Assembly (NCBI RefSeq): GCF_010365285.1
Contig: NZ_CP048288.1
Coordinates: forward strand, 62,001-126,000
Direction: 5' to 3'
DNA from: Paenibacillus rhizovicinus
GTDB lineage: Bacteria; Bacillota; Bacilli; Paenibacillales; Paenibacillaceae
DNA length: 64,000 nucleotides
The notes beneath the pieces are model-generated. The model was not told the origin of the DNA. It made no database searches and was given only the letters and a program-made list of their open reading frames with translations. Both the position numbers and the translations under genes were made by a program. This document shows, in pieces, positions 56,313-63,568 of this stretch. Positions within the stretch are counted from its first letter, which is position 1, and each line of letters begins with the position of its first letter.

Positions 56313-57173
56313 ATGCGCATTATTATTGATGATTCTGCAATTCACTGGGATATGAATCCGGATCCGATTATCTGCTTTTTGACCGGTGAATCCACGAATT
56401 ACTGGTTCATTTTCAAGAACGGAGAAGGGGCTCATATCCATATTGGTGCAACGATAGCCGCACAAATCCTGAACAAATTGGATAAGCGCACTGTAGCCGA
56501 AAAACAGCGGTTTACAGAGATGGCTATTAATCATAAGGGGAGGGAGCTGCAGCTCACGATCGAGGATCTTCGCACCTATTACGGAGCTCAGATTGACCAC
56601 TTGGACGAGCCGGACTATATGCCAACCGAACTTGATCTTGAATCGCATTGGCTGCTGACGGTGCCAGAAAAGTGGATCCACATGAATCCTGGAAGAGAAG
56701 GGATTTTCAATATTGCCCATAAATGGACGAGCCAGCATCTCATGCAGCCTGATCTGTACGGCTACAACAACATGACGAAGGGGGAGAAGGTTATTTTTAA
56801 AAATGACCTTTGGACAATCGTCATGGTGTCTAGGATGGGAGACTTCGGGTTGTCGCAAACTGGTGAGCTTCCATACAGCATTCGTGTTCGTCCAGATGAA
56901 TGCAGCAAAGTGCCATTTCATAATCATGACTGCCTCGAATGCACCTACATCACAAGTGAACAGGTGACAGCAGAGAGGATTGATTGGTACAGCTGCAATC
57001 AAGGTGGAGCCGGCGGTACAGTCATCGCAAGACATGGTAGTGAGGGGGCGGAATATCGCTCGTATCCACATTCCACGCTTGCTGAAGCCTATGTCAAAGG
57101 TAGTCCAGAGATTTATCAAAGGGCGAGGGCGATCTATCGGATCGCTAAATCAAAGGAGGTAGCAGCCGTATGA
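56313..57173 (+). CDS. Unknown protein
   Basis: 286 residues from ATG 56313; GTG 56304 is an alternative since the ribosome binding site is spread (AAAGGGAAGTGGGAG). Contains M-R-I-I-I-D-D-S-A-I-H-W-D-M-N-P-D-P, K-G-E-K-V-I-F-K-N-D-L-W-T-I-V and a Cys/His patch F-H-N-H-D-C-L-E-C-T. Alpha/beta, no recognised family. Overlaps the macro-domain gene by four bases, so the two may act together. Confidence 0.5.
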   Translation: MRIIIDDSAIHWDMNPDPIICFLTGESTNYWFIFKNGEGAHIHIGATIAAQILNKLDKRTVAEKQRFTEMAINHKGRELQLTIEDLRTYYGAQIDHLDEPDYMPTELDLESHWLLTVPEKWIHMNPGREGIFNIAHKWTSQHLMQPDLYGYNNMTKGEKVIFKNDLWTIVMVSRMGDFGLSQTGELPYSIRVRPDECSKVPFHNHDCLECTYITSEQVTAERIDWYSCNQGGAGGTVIARHGSEGAEYRSYPHSTLAEAYVKGSPEIYQRARAIYRIAKSKEVAAV

Positions 57174-57655
57174 TCAAGCATATGAAGGGCAATCTGCTTC
57201 TTAGCGATTGCAATATCATCGGCCACCAGGCCAACTGCTTTTCAACCATGGGGTCCGGCATTGCTCATCAAATTGCCAAGATGTATCCCATAGCTCGCAA
57301 TTCGGATACGAACTATCCCGCTCAGCCACGGGATCGCCTTGGAAGTTGCTCTTATGCGGTATGCAAACATGAAATGGGGGAGGGTAGGATCGCAGTTTTC
57401 AATCTCTACGGCCAGTACGATTACGGGCGAGAGAACAAGACCTATACCAACTACCAGGGCTTACGATCGGCTCTCAATAAGATGATGCAGTTCGTTCAGC
57501 TGCTTGAAGAGCGAGAAGTAATCCCGAACCCGAAGATCGGGCTTCCGTACCGGATCGGGGCCGGACTGGCGAGAGGGCAGTGGACGATCATTGAAAGCAT
57601 GATCAAGGAAGTCTCTGATTTCCATGGTCGCACCATTTATTTGTACGAGCTCTAA
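57170..57655 (+). CDS. Macro-domain ADP-ribose-binding protein
   Basis: 161 residues. G-N-L-L-L-S-D-C-N-I-I-G-H-Q-A-N-C-F-S (7-25), M-G-S-G-I-A-H-Q-I, V-F-N-L-Y-G-Q and P-Y-R-I-G-A-G-L-A-R-G-Q-W are the nucleotide-binding loops of the macro fold, closest in style to ADP-ribose 1''-phosphate phosphatases. It may remove ADP-ribose marks or recycle products of tRNA repair or NAD breakdown during infection. Confidence 0.75.
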   Translation: MIKHMKGNLLLSDCNIIGHQANCFSTMGSGIAHQIAKMYPIARNSDTNYPAQPRDRLGSCSYAVCKHEMGEGRIAVFNLYGQYDYGRENKTYTNYQGLRSALNKMMQFVQLLEEREVIPNPKIGLPYRIGAGLARGQWTIIESMIKEVSDFHGRTIYLYEL

Positions 57656-57657
57656 TA

Positions 57658-57681
57658 AGACGGGTATTAGCCCGTCTTTTT
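57658..57681 (+). terminator. Terminator after the macro-domain gene
   Basis: AGACGGG / CCCGTCT stem (57658-64, 57671-77) around TATTAG, ending in a T run. Confidence 0.85.
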
Positions 57682-57707
57682 CTATTCCAAGAAGGTGGTG
57701 AAAAGGC

Positions 57708-58226
57708 ATGACATTAGAAGGAAAAGCTAAATTTGATGCAATGCGTTGCGATATTTGGATCAGCGGCACTGCAGCAATCGACGAAACGAGTGGAGGATAC
57801 GCTGCCATCCTGCGATCCCACATTGGTGGGGTGGACTACTCCAAGAAAGTTGCCGGCTATGGGCTGGATGGTTCTACCGTAACTCGGATGACGCTAAAAG
57901 CTGTTGTGGAGGCTTTGAAACAAATCAAACACCCAATGTTTGTTCACGTCTATACGACGCTGCCGCAAGTAAGCGCCGGCATCAACAAGAATTTGCGTAA
58001 GTGGGCGGCCAAGGATTTCACAAAGGGCCGTAAGAAGGAGCTGCTGCAGCACGAGGATCTCTGGCGTGAACTGTCTGCCTTGCTCGAGGAAAAATGCATT
58101 TCGTATAAATGCCACTTCCAGAAGGAAAGTCCAGATCCGCAGAACAATCTTCGTGCGATTCATACTGCATCGGAATACGCCATGAAAGCGAAGAAAACAT
58201 TCTTCGACGTGGCCATAGCTCAATGA
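57708..58226 (+). CDS. RNase H-like protein lacking catalytic residues
   Basis: 172 residues. The strand order I-W-I-S-G-T-A-A-I-D-E-T-S-G-G-Y-A-A-I, then T-R-M-T-L-K-A-V-V-E-A-L, V-H-V-Y-T-T-L-P-Q-V, D-L-W-R-E-L-S-A-L-L and a final helix I-H-T-A-S-E-Y-A follows RNase HI, but the expected D, E and D are replaced (S-G-T, T-L-K, T-T-L). A degenerate paralog, perhaps a nucleic-acid binder. The real RNase H is at 53633. Confidence 0.55.
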   Translation: MTLEGKAKFDAMRCDIWISGTAAIDETSGGYAAILRSHIGGVDYSKKVAGYGLDGSTVTRMTLKAVVEALKQIKHPMFVHVYTTLPQVSAGINKNLRKWAAKDFTKGRKKELLQHEDLWRELSALLEEKCISYKCHFQKESPDPQNNLRAIHTASEYAMKAKKTFFDVAIAQ

Positions 58227-58243
58227 GAGAGAAGGGGAGAGGT

Positions 58244-58489
58244 ATGCGAGATAAAATTTGCGCAGCTATCGACTATGCAATCGATCGTCCGAAGCTTTAT
58301 GTGCCCATCGGGATCCTGCTTCTAGGAATCGCCATCGCTTTGGGGCCGCTTGCACTGGTTATGTTTGCTCTGATGATACCTGTCATTGTGATGTACTTCC
58401 GCTGGACGCTGATCGAGGAGGAGCCCTCCAAGGTTGTCAAAGAAGAGGTGCATGAAGAAATGTTGCGCCGTCGCCGGAAGCACGCTTAA
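58244..58489 (+). CDS. Small membrane protein
   Basis: 81 residues from ATG 58244 after GGGGAG. Two hydrophobic helices (V-P-I-G-I-L-L-L-G-I-A-I-A-L-G and L-V-M-F-A-L-M-I-P-V-I-V-M-Y) and a highly charged tail ending R-R-R-R-K-H-A. Function unknown. Confidence 0.5.
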   Translation: MRDKICAAIDYAIDRPKLYVPIGILLLGIAIALGPLALVMFALMIPVIVMYFRWTLIEEEPSKVVKEEVHEEMLRRRRKHA

Positions 58490-58492
58490 ACC

Positions 58493-58518
58493 AAGCCTGT
58501 CGGCTTCATTCATTGCGA
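58493..58518 (+). promoter_or_regulatory. 26-nt hairpin element, copy 7
   Basis: AAGCC-TGTC-GGCTT stem-loop, CATTC, five bases, GA, four bases after the previous stop. ATG 58545 follows, with AGGAGG between. Confidence 0.6.
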
Positions 58519-58544
58519 AAATTATATTAGGAGGAATATACATC

Positions 58545-58808
58545 ATGTTGAATTACAAAACGTCTTTAAATCTTGCCACTTGCGATTCTGCTCAAGAGGC
58601 TAGATCGATCCTGTCGTCTATCGAAGCGTCGGTTGCTAGTGATTCCTTGAATCATGCCATCAAACAACTCGGCGACCAGGTAGAAGGCTTCATTGCATCT
58701 GGTCATCATAATCTGGCTCTTTTCACATTGACTCGGCTTGCCATGCTGGAAGATCTTCAGCTTAACGTCGAGCGCATGGCCAACAATGTGCAATCCCTTC
58801 GAAGATGA
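58545..58808 (+). CDS. Small helical protein
   Basis: 87 residues from ATG 58545. All-helical: S-A-Q-E-A-R-S-I-L-S-S-I-E-A-S-V-A and L-N-H-A-I-K-Q-L-G-D-Q-V-E-G-F-I. Directly preceded by a 26-nt element. Unknown function. Confidence 0.5.
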   Translation: MLNYKTSLNLATCDSAQEARSILSSIEASVASDSLNHAIKQLGDQVEGFIASGHHNLALFTLTRLAMLEDLQLNVERMANNVQSLRR

Positions 58809-58921
58809 ATAAGGCGCTGGTCGTGATTGGCGTCATCTGTCTTATTGGCGGCAACGTTATGGCGTTGCCGCTTATTTTTATTTGCTGGCTCATTTATCAA
58901 TGGATCCGAAACGGAACCTAA
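58805..58921 (+). CDS. Small membrane peptide
   Basis: 38 residues; ATG overlaps the previous stop (ATGA). Nearly all hydrophobic (A-L-V-V-I-G-V-I-C-L-I-G-G-N-V-M-A-L-P-L) with a polar end Q-W-I-R-N-G-T. Probably coupled to the preceding gene. Confidence 0.5.
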   Translation: MNKALVVIGVICLIGGNVMALPLIFICWLIYQWIRNGT

Positions 58922-58951
58922 ACCAACCCAATTTCGAGGAGGAAATATCCA

Positions 58952-59824
58952 ATGATTCAACTTATCCAGAACGTAATTAAAAACAGCATCCGTGTCGAAG
59001 TCAAAGAAAAGAATCGCTATGAACAGTATCCGGTAATCGTCACTGATGTAGCTGAGGGTTCCATCACAAATGGCTGGTCGCTCACTTATTATCCAAAGCT
59101 GACGCATGACCGTCAGCGCTTGTACGACATCAAGCAGGCGTTCGGGTCTCTTGGTATTACCATGTTCAGCAACCTGTACAATGCAGTCATGTCTGTCGAT
59201 CAGCGTTTTCTCGCCGGCGAAGGCGTGCAAGAGCTGCGTGGTCGGAAGCATGCAGCCTATGAGTTCGGAGACGGAACGGGTCGCATTACTTCTCGTTTTG
59301 CTTGCATGCAAAAAGAGCATAGCAATACAATCACAGTTTCGATCCTTGACTCCAATTCGCCATTCTATATGCTGTCCATTAATTTCACGGTTATGAATAG
59401 CAAACAGGAGCCTGGAAAACGTCACATGGTGGGGTCCGACAAGCAGTGGGATGCAGCCATTGACGTGTTCAATGAGCGCAATGCTCAGTTCGCTCCGGAC
59501 AGCGCACGGTTCATTCAAGTATTTCAGGAGGGGGAAAACACCTTTCCTTATGTACGAGCAGCGATGCAGTCAGGTATGAATGGCGTATCTCAGGTCGATC
59601 CTAATGCTAGCTTCGTATGGCGCCGAGATATTTCTAATGAGTTTCAAGCATTGGCGCTGGCCTATGAGAAAGTAATTCTTCGGACGGCCATGGAAGTAGC
59701 TTATGACAGTATTCGACATACACTTCAGGCCACAAGAGTCCAAGAGCCTACTTTAGCTTCCGGAAATGTTGGCCCATTCGGTATGGCCGCCGGTGCAGTT
59801 GCGTCTGGATGGCAGCCAAGATAG
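58952..59824 (+). CDS. Unknown protein
   Basis: 290 residues. Beta-rich N-terminal two thirds (I-R-V-E-V-K-E-K-N-R-Y, S-L-T-Y-Y-P-K-L, F-Y-M-L-S-I-N-F-T-V) and a helical part with a Gly/Ala-rich end. Good GAGGAGG upstream. No recognised motif. A hairpin (GGGTGCTG/CAGCACCC, 59832-59864) follows without a T run. Confidence 0.5.
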   Translation: MIQLIQNVIKNSIRVEVKEKNRYEQYPVIVTDVAEGSITNGWSLTYYPKLTHDRQRLYDIKQAFGSLGITMFSNLYNAVMSVDQRFLAGEGVQELRGRKHAAYEFGDGTGRITSRFACMQKEHSNTITVSILDSNSPFYMLSINFTVMNSKQEPGKRHMVGSDKQWDAAIDVFNERNAQFAPDSARFIQVFQEGENTFPYVRAAMQSGMNGVSQVDPNASFVWRRDISNEFQALALAYEKVILRTAMEVAYDSIRHTLQATRVQEPTLASGNVGPFGMAAGAVASGWQPR

Positions 59825-59885
59825 TCGTATTGGGTGCTGTGGGTAAAGTTTCCTTGCAGCACCCGATGCACATTTCACCGAATAT

Positions 59886-59894
59886 TGCTATAAT
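59886..59894 (+). promoter_or_regulatory. Extended -10 promoter before the SNF2 gene
   Basis: TGC-TATAAT (59886-59894) inside a small inverted repeat AATATT...AATATT. A second TGC-TATACT lies at about 59933. Either could start the SNF2 transcript. Confidence 0.5.
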
Positions 59895-59974
59895 ATTCTA
59901 GGAGCATTGGATATCGTATTGACGGACCTAATGCTATACTTTATGGGTCCTTTTGCCCCCGAGGAGGGTTTCGT

Positions 59975-61822
59975 TTGATACAGGTTCGATCGCAATATAA
60001 TAATATATACGTGAAGATTCTCGATTCCATGGAGACTTTTGATCTGACCCTTGAAAAAGTGCGGTCAATTCCAGATCGATCCTTCAACATGGCCACAGGG
60101 GAGTGGATGTTTCCACGTACTCATATCGGCCATCTTCTTTATTGCTTCAACAATCAAATCAGTTGGATGACTCCTCTTGCTGAAATTGTACAAGATGTCC
60201 CAATTGATAATGAGCTTGTTAATCAGCATTTGCAATGGGAGTCTGAAGGGGAGTTCAAAAACTTCCTCATACCGATGTACCCGTACCAGAAGGTTGGATC
60301 TAATTTTTTGATCGACCGTGGATCTGGCGCTGTGTTTGACGGCTGCGGGCTGGGGAAGACGCCTCAATTGATCGGTGCGATCATGAAGCTTAATGAAATG
60401 GGTAAAGCTGAAAAAGCACTCATCGTTACGCTCAACAGTTTGAAACGACAATGGGCGAAAGAGATTGAGAAATTCACAGGCGAGACAGCTTTGGCCGCCA
60501 CCGGCACATCCGATCGAAGAGGCAAGATTCTTCGAGAATTTGGCCGGCGCAAAGAAATTAAATTCCTTGTAGTTAATTACGAGATGCTTCGATCAGAGAG
60601 CTTCATGAAAATCCTAAAATCGATTAAGATCGATGTAGTTGCTCTTGATGAAGCACAGAAAATAAAGACGGGTGTTACAGATGCTTATCTGGACATTAAG
60701 CCGAGCCAGAACGCAATGGGTGCCCATGAGCTGAAACATATTCCATACCGTTTTATTGCGACGGCCACGCCGCTGCAGGGGAAAGCCGAAGAAGTGTGGA
60801 GTCTGTTTTACTTCCTGGACGAGAATATTCTTGGACCATGGGAATACTTCCGTGAAAGGTATTGCACCTATTCCAAAAAGTATGGCATCACTGGTTATCA
60901 GAACCAGGGCGAACTATACTATCGAATTGCACCGTACTTCATCAGAAGGACGAAGGATATGCCGGAAATCCAGCAGCAGCTACCGGAAGTTCAACACAGC
61001 CATGTCTTCTTAGAGATGACCGATCTTCAAGACAAGCTGCACAATTATTTACTGCAGCAGTTGGCTGATGTGAAGGAGCAGGCGAGAGGGATCAACGGCT
61101 ACACATTCCTTAACGGACAAAGTGTTTCGCCGCAAGAAGCGAAAGACTACTTCGATGCGCTGGCGCAAGGATATACTACCTTCTTAATCGAAACCTGCGA
61201 CTCCCCAGAGCTCATTTATAACAGCGCTTCTCAGATGGCACAACGGATCCGCACCGAGTTTGGATTGGACCCAAAATCGTTAAAGTCTCCGAAAATTGAG
61301 CACCTTAAAGACTTCTACGAGAACATGACGTTCGATGAGCCGAAGTCCAAAGTCGTTATCTTTACTCGATTTGAGGGCATGGCGCAGCTGATACACAAAC
61401 AGCTGCCTAACTCAGTGATCTATCATGGTGAGATGAGCGAGGGCGGCAAACAATTCGCTGTCGAACGATTCCGTGAGGATCCAGAGATTAAAGCATTTAT
61501 TTCGACTGACGCAGGATCAACGGGGTTAAATCTTCAGGTGGCGAATTACCTGATCCACGTTGATATGCCATGGGACCATACCTGGGTTGAGCAGCGAAAC
61601 GGTCGTATTGACCGGACAGGGAACCAGTTCAGCAACGTCACCATTTATTATTACTGCATGGGCGATAGCTATGACGAGCAGGTCCTGGAGATCATTAATC
61701 GCAAGTCCGAGCTGGCCGCCGCCATCATTGAAGGCGGAAGAGATTCGCATCATCGAGGCCCTGATGTTCACGCCTTGGCGATTGAACGGATGCTCAAGCG
61801 AAAGAATAAACAATTGGCCTGA
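59975..61822 (+). CDS. SNF2-type helicase
   Basis: 615 residues from TTG 59975, five bases after GGAGGG. Motif I G-C-G-L-G-K-T (123-129), II D-E-A-Q (225-228), III A-T-A-T-P-L-Q-G, and VI Q-R-N-G-R-I-D-R (540-547) are all intact; the last places it in the SNF2/RapA branch. The first 95 residues are a separate N-terminal domain. Double-stranded DNA translocase, probably in replication, recombination or clearing bound proteins. Confidence 0.85.
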   Translation: MIQVRSQYNNIYVKILDSMETFDLTLEKVRSIPDRSFNMATGEWMFPRTHIGHLLYCFNNQISWMTPLAEIVQDVPIDNELVNQHLQWESEGEFKNFLIPMYPYQKVGSNFLIDRGSGAVFDGCGLGKTPQLIGAIMKLNEMGKAEKALIVTLNSLKRQWAKEIEKFTGETALAATGTSDRRGKILREFGRRKEIKFLVVNYEMLRSESFMKILKSIKIDVVALDEAQKIKTGVTDAYLDIKPSQNAMGAHELKHIPYRFIATATPLQGKAEEVWSLFYFLDENILGPWEYFRERYCTYSKKYGITGYQNQGELYYRIAPYFIRRTKDMPEIQQQLPEVQHSHVFLEMTDLQDKLHNYLLQQLADVKEQARGINGYTFLNGQSVSPQEAKDYFDALAQGYTTFLIETCDSPELIYNSASQMAQRIRTEFGLDPKSLKSPKIEHLKDFYENMTFDEPKSKVVIFTRFEGMAQLIHKQLPNSVIYHGEMSEGGKQFAVERFREDPEIKAFISTDAGSTGLNLQVANYLIHVDMPWDHTWVEQRNGRIDRTGNQFSNVTIYYYCMGDSYDEQVLEIINRKSELAAAIIEGGRDSHHRGPDVHALAIERMLKRKNKQLA

Positions 61823-61832
61823 CGATTGACCA

Positions 61833-61873
61833 GGACATCCTTCATGTGTAAGATGGGGGATGTCTTTTTTTAT
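61833..61873 (+). terminator. Terminator after the SNF2 gene
   Basis: GGACATCC pairs with GGGATGTC across a 16-base loop, then a run of seven T. Ends the SNF2 transcript. Confidence 0.75.
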
Positions 61874-61890
61874 GCGTAAGGAGGGCTGAA

Positions 61891-62757
61891 ATGAAAAGCA
61901 AGGTTATTTTGCTCGACAACGGGAATGTGCTATACAACACCGGATGGGGGGAAGAACGCTGGGAGGAGAAAGAGCCATACACCTTGGTGCGACTTAACGC
62001 AAGAGGTGGGTCCCCGTATCCTGATGGGGAGTGGGAGTTCTCCGGCAGCTATGATATCGAGATCCGGACCGGCGACTTCGGAAACGTGTTCTGCTATACC
62101 GGATACGTCCAGGGAGACTATAATAAAATCAAGCGGGTGGATGGCCGCCGGATCCGTGGCCCGAAGTTTGAGGTTCGGCTTGTCCCGAAGTCGGACATCC
62201 ATTACGGTGTTACCGGCGAAGCTATCCTTCACCGCAAAGGCATATCCATCAAGAAAGCTAAGAAGCTGATCGTCGAAGCCGTCCGTGCTTACGAGGCTAC
62301 TGATCGGTTCAAGCAGGAGATCTGGCCACAGGTGTTGAATCCAGATGCCAGGAAACCGATCCTTAAAGAAATTGACGGCCAACTCATTTGGGTCGCCACA
62401 ACCTGGGGAAGTCCGTGGAGCGCTGTCCAAACCAAGAATGAATACAATCGCTATGGCGGTAATGCACTTGGATACGGACACTTTTTTTACCGTGAGTTGC
62501 AGCCGAAGCTTACATATCCGAAGACGGAAGATGGGTATAGCGATTTCAGCGGGCAGCCGACCAAAAATTATGAGGACCCACAATACTCGCACATAGAAGA
62601 ACGTGGCGGATCCACCTATGGCGGATGGGATAAGCGACATGATCCGGAAGAGATGAAGAAGCGGATCGATGAGGCCATCTACGATCTGAATGATTTAGCT
62701 CAGGTCTATATTGCCCAATTACAGTTCCGATCAATCGATTGGGGCAAATCGAGGTGA
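61891..62757 (+). CDS. Unknown protein
   Basis: 288 residues after AAGGAGG. N-terminal beta domain (V-I-L-L-D-N-G-N-V-L-Y-N-T-G-W-G, Y-T-L-V-R-L-N-A) and a C-terminal part with D-E-A-I-Y-D-L-N-D-L-A-Q-V-Y. Rich in aromatic residues and Gly. No family recognised. Confidence 0.5.
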   Translation: MKSKVILLDNGNVLYNTGWGEERWEEKEPYTLVRLNARGGSPYPDGEWEFSGSYDIEIRTGDFGNVFCYTGYVQGDYNKIKRVDGRRIRGPKFEVRLVPKSDIHYGVTGEAILHRKGISIKKAKKLIVEAVRAYEATDRFKQEIWPQVLNPDARKPILKEIDGQLIWVATTWGSPWSAVQTKNEYNRYGGNALGYGHFFYRELQPKLTYPKTEDGYSDFSGQPTKNYEDPQYSHIEERGGSTYGGWDKRHDPEEMKKRIDEAIYDLNDLAQVYIAQLQFRSIDWGKSR

Positions 62758-63142
62758 GAAGCAACTGTTTAATATCAAGCAGCCTTGCAGCGACTGTCCT
62801 TTCCTTGCCAATGGCTTTATGCTTCAAACGCTTGAAGAGGGAAGGATAGAGAAGATCGTGCAAACTCTTCACGAGGACAGGTTATTCCGTTGTCACAAAA
62901 CCATTCAGTATGAGCTGGAGGAGAGTGACGGACATATCCCGCTCACGGAAAAAGATCAACACTGTGCCGGCGCACTGGTCTACATGCAGAAATGCGGCAA
63001 GGACAACGCCCCTATGCAAATTGGCGAGCGGCTTAGGATGTTTGACCCGTCGCAGCTGCGTGGCCACGATGACGTGATCGAGCCGCTCGAGATCTCCAAA
63101 TTTAAAGTGAGATTTGGCGATAATTTGAGCAATCATAAATAA
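62711..63142 (+). CDS. DUF6283-like Cys protein
   Basis: 143 residues if begun at TTG 62711, overlapping the previous gene. C-S-D-C-P-F-L, F-R-C-H-K-T and H-C-A-G-A-L follow the P-C-x2-C-P-F ... C-H ... C-A-G-A pattern of the DUF6283 family, probably metal-binding. A better ribosome binding site (AGGTGA at 62752) points to a CTG at 62765 as start, which would give L/M-F-N-I-K-Q-P-C and remove the overlap. Start unresolved. Confidence 0.6.
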   Translation: MPNYSSDQSIGANRGEKQLFNIKQPCSDCPFLANGFMLQTLEEGRIEKIVQTLHEDRLFRCHKTIQYELEESDGHIPLTEKDQHCAGALVYMQKCGKDNAPMQIGERLRMFDPSQLRGHDDVIEPLEISKFKVRFGDNLSNHK

Positions 63143-63152
63143 CTTGCAGATA

Positions 63153-63192
63153 AAAGCCACGATGTGCTAATCTAAAGCATATTGTGGCTTTT
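63153..63192 (+). terminator. Bidirectional-type terminator
   Basis: AAAGCCAC / GTGGCTTT stem with an inner partial stem (TGTGCT/AAGCATA), ending in TTTT. Separates the DUF6283-like gene from the next unit. Confidence 0.65.
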
Positions 63193-63194
63193 AT

Positions 63195-63206
63195 GTAATG
63201 CATTAC
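63195..63206. promoter_or_regulatory. Palindromic operator
   Basis: Perfect GTAATGCATTAC, seven bases before the 26-nt element that leads to the gene at 63255. The only place where both recurring motifs lie side by side upstream of one gene apart from 52260-52326. Confidence 0.55.
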
Positions 63207-63212
63207 GTTAAA

Positions 63213-63238
63213 TCGCCTGTCGGCGTCATTCATTTTGA
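63213..63238 (+). promoter_or_regulatory. 26-nt hairpin element, copy 8
   Basis: CGCC-TGTC-GGCG stem-loop (outer T/T mismatch), CATTC, five bases, GA. ATG 63255 follows 17 bases later with AAGGAGG between. Confidence 0.6.
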
Positions 63239-63254
63239 AAGAAAGGAGGAGCCT

Positions 63255-63491
63255 ATGAACATAAGCATTAAGGAGCAGCCGGAGGTCATCTTCCTACACG
63301 ACTACTATTTCCGCTTCTATGGCCGCACGCCGGAAGACACCAATGAAAAGGGCCTACTTACTACAGTTTCCGCCCTGGACGAAGAGCAGGCGATGGAGTT
63401 CGCAGAGGCCGTCGCAGACAAAATGGCCACAATGCTGGGCATTGAGCGGGTGTTGTTTGAACGTTATCATGCCAGAAACCTTATGGATTAA
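63255..63491 (+). CDS. Unknown small protein
   Basis: 78 residues from ATG 63255; upstream in-frame codons lie in the operator and hairpin. Alpha/beta: V-I-F-L-H-D-Y-Y-F-R-F-Y-G-R and E-E-Q-A-M-E-F-A-E-A-V-A-D-K-M-A. Unknown function. Confidence 0.5.
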   Translation: MNISIKEQPEVIFLHDYYFRFYGRTPEDTNEKGLLTTVSALDEEQAMEFAEAVADKMATMLGIERVLFERYHARNLMD

Positions 63492-63497
63492 ATTCGT

Positions 63498-63534
63498 GTA
63501 ATGCATTGCACAACATAGGGAAAGATGCTATGAT
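63498..63534 (+). promoter_or_regulatory. Promoter with palindromic operator
   Basis: TTGCAC (63506-63511), 17-base spacer, TATGAT (63529-63534) with extended TGC. The palindrome GTAATGCATTGC (63498-63509) overlaps the -35 box. Drives the gene at 63569. Confidence 0.65.
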
Positions 63535-63568
63535 GATTGAGGACAACTACACAAGTGAGGTGAAAACC

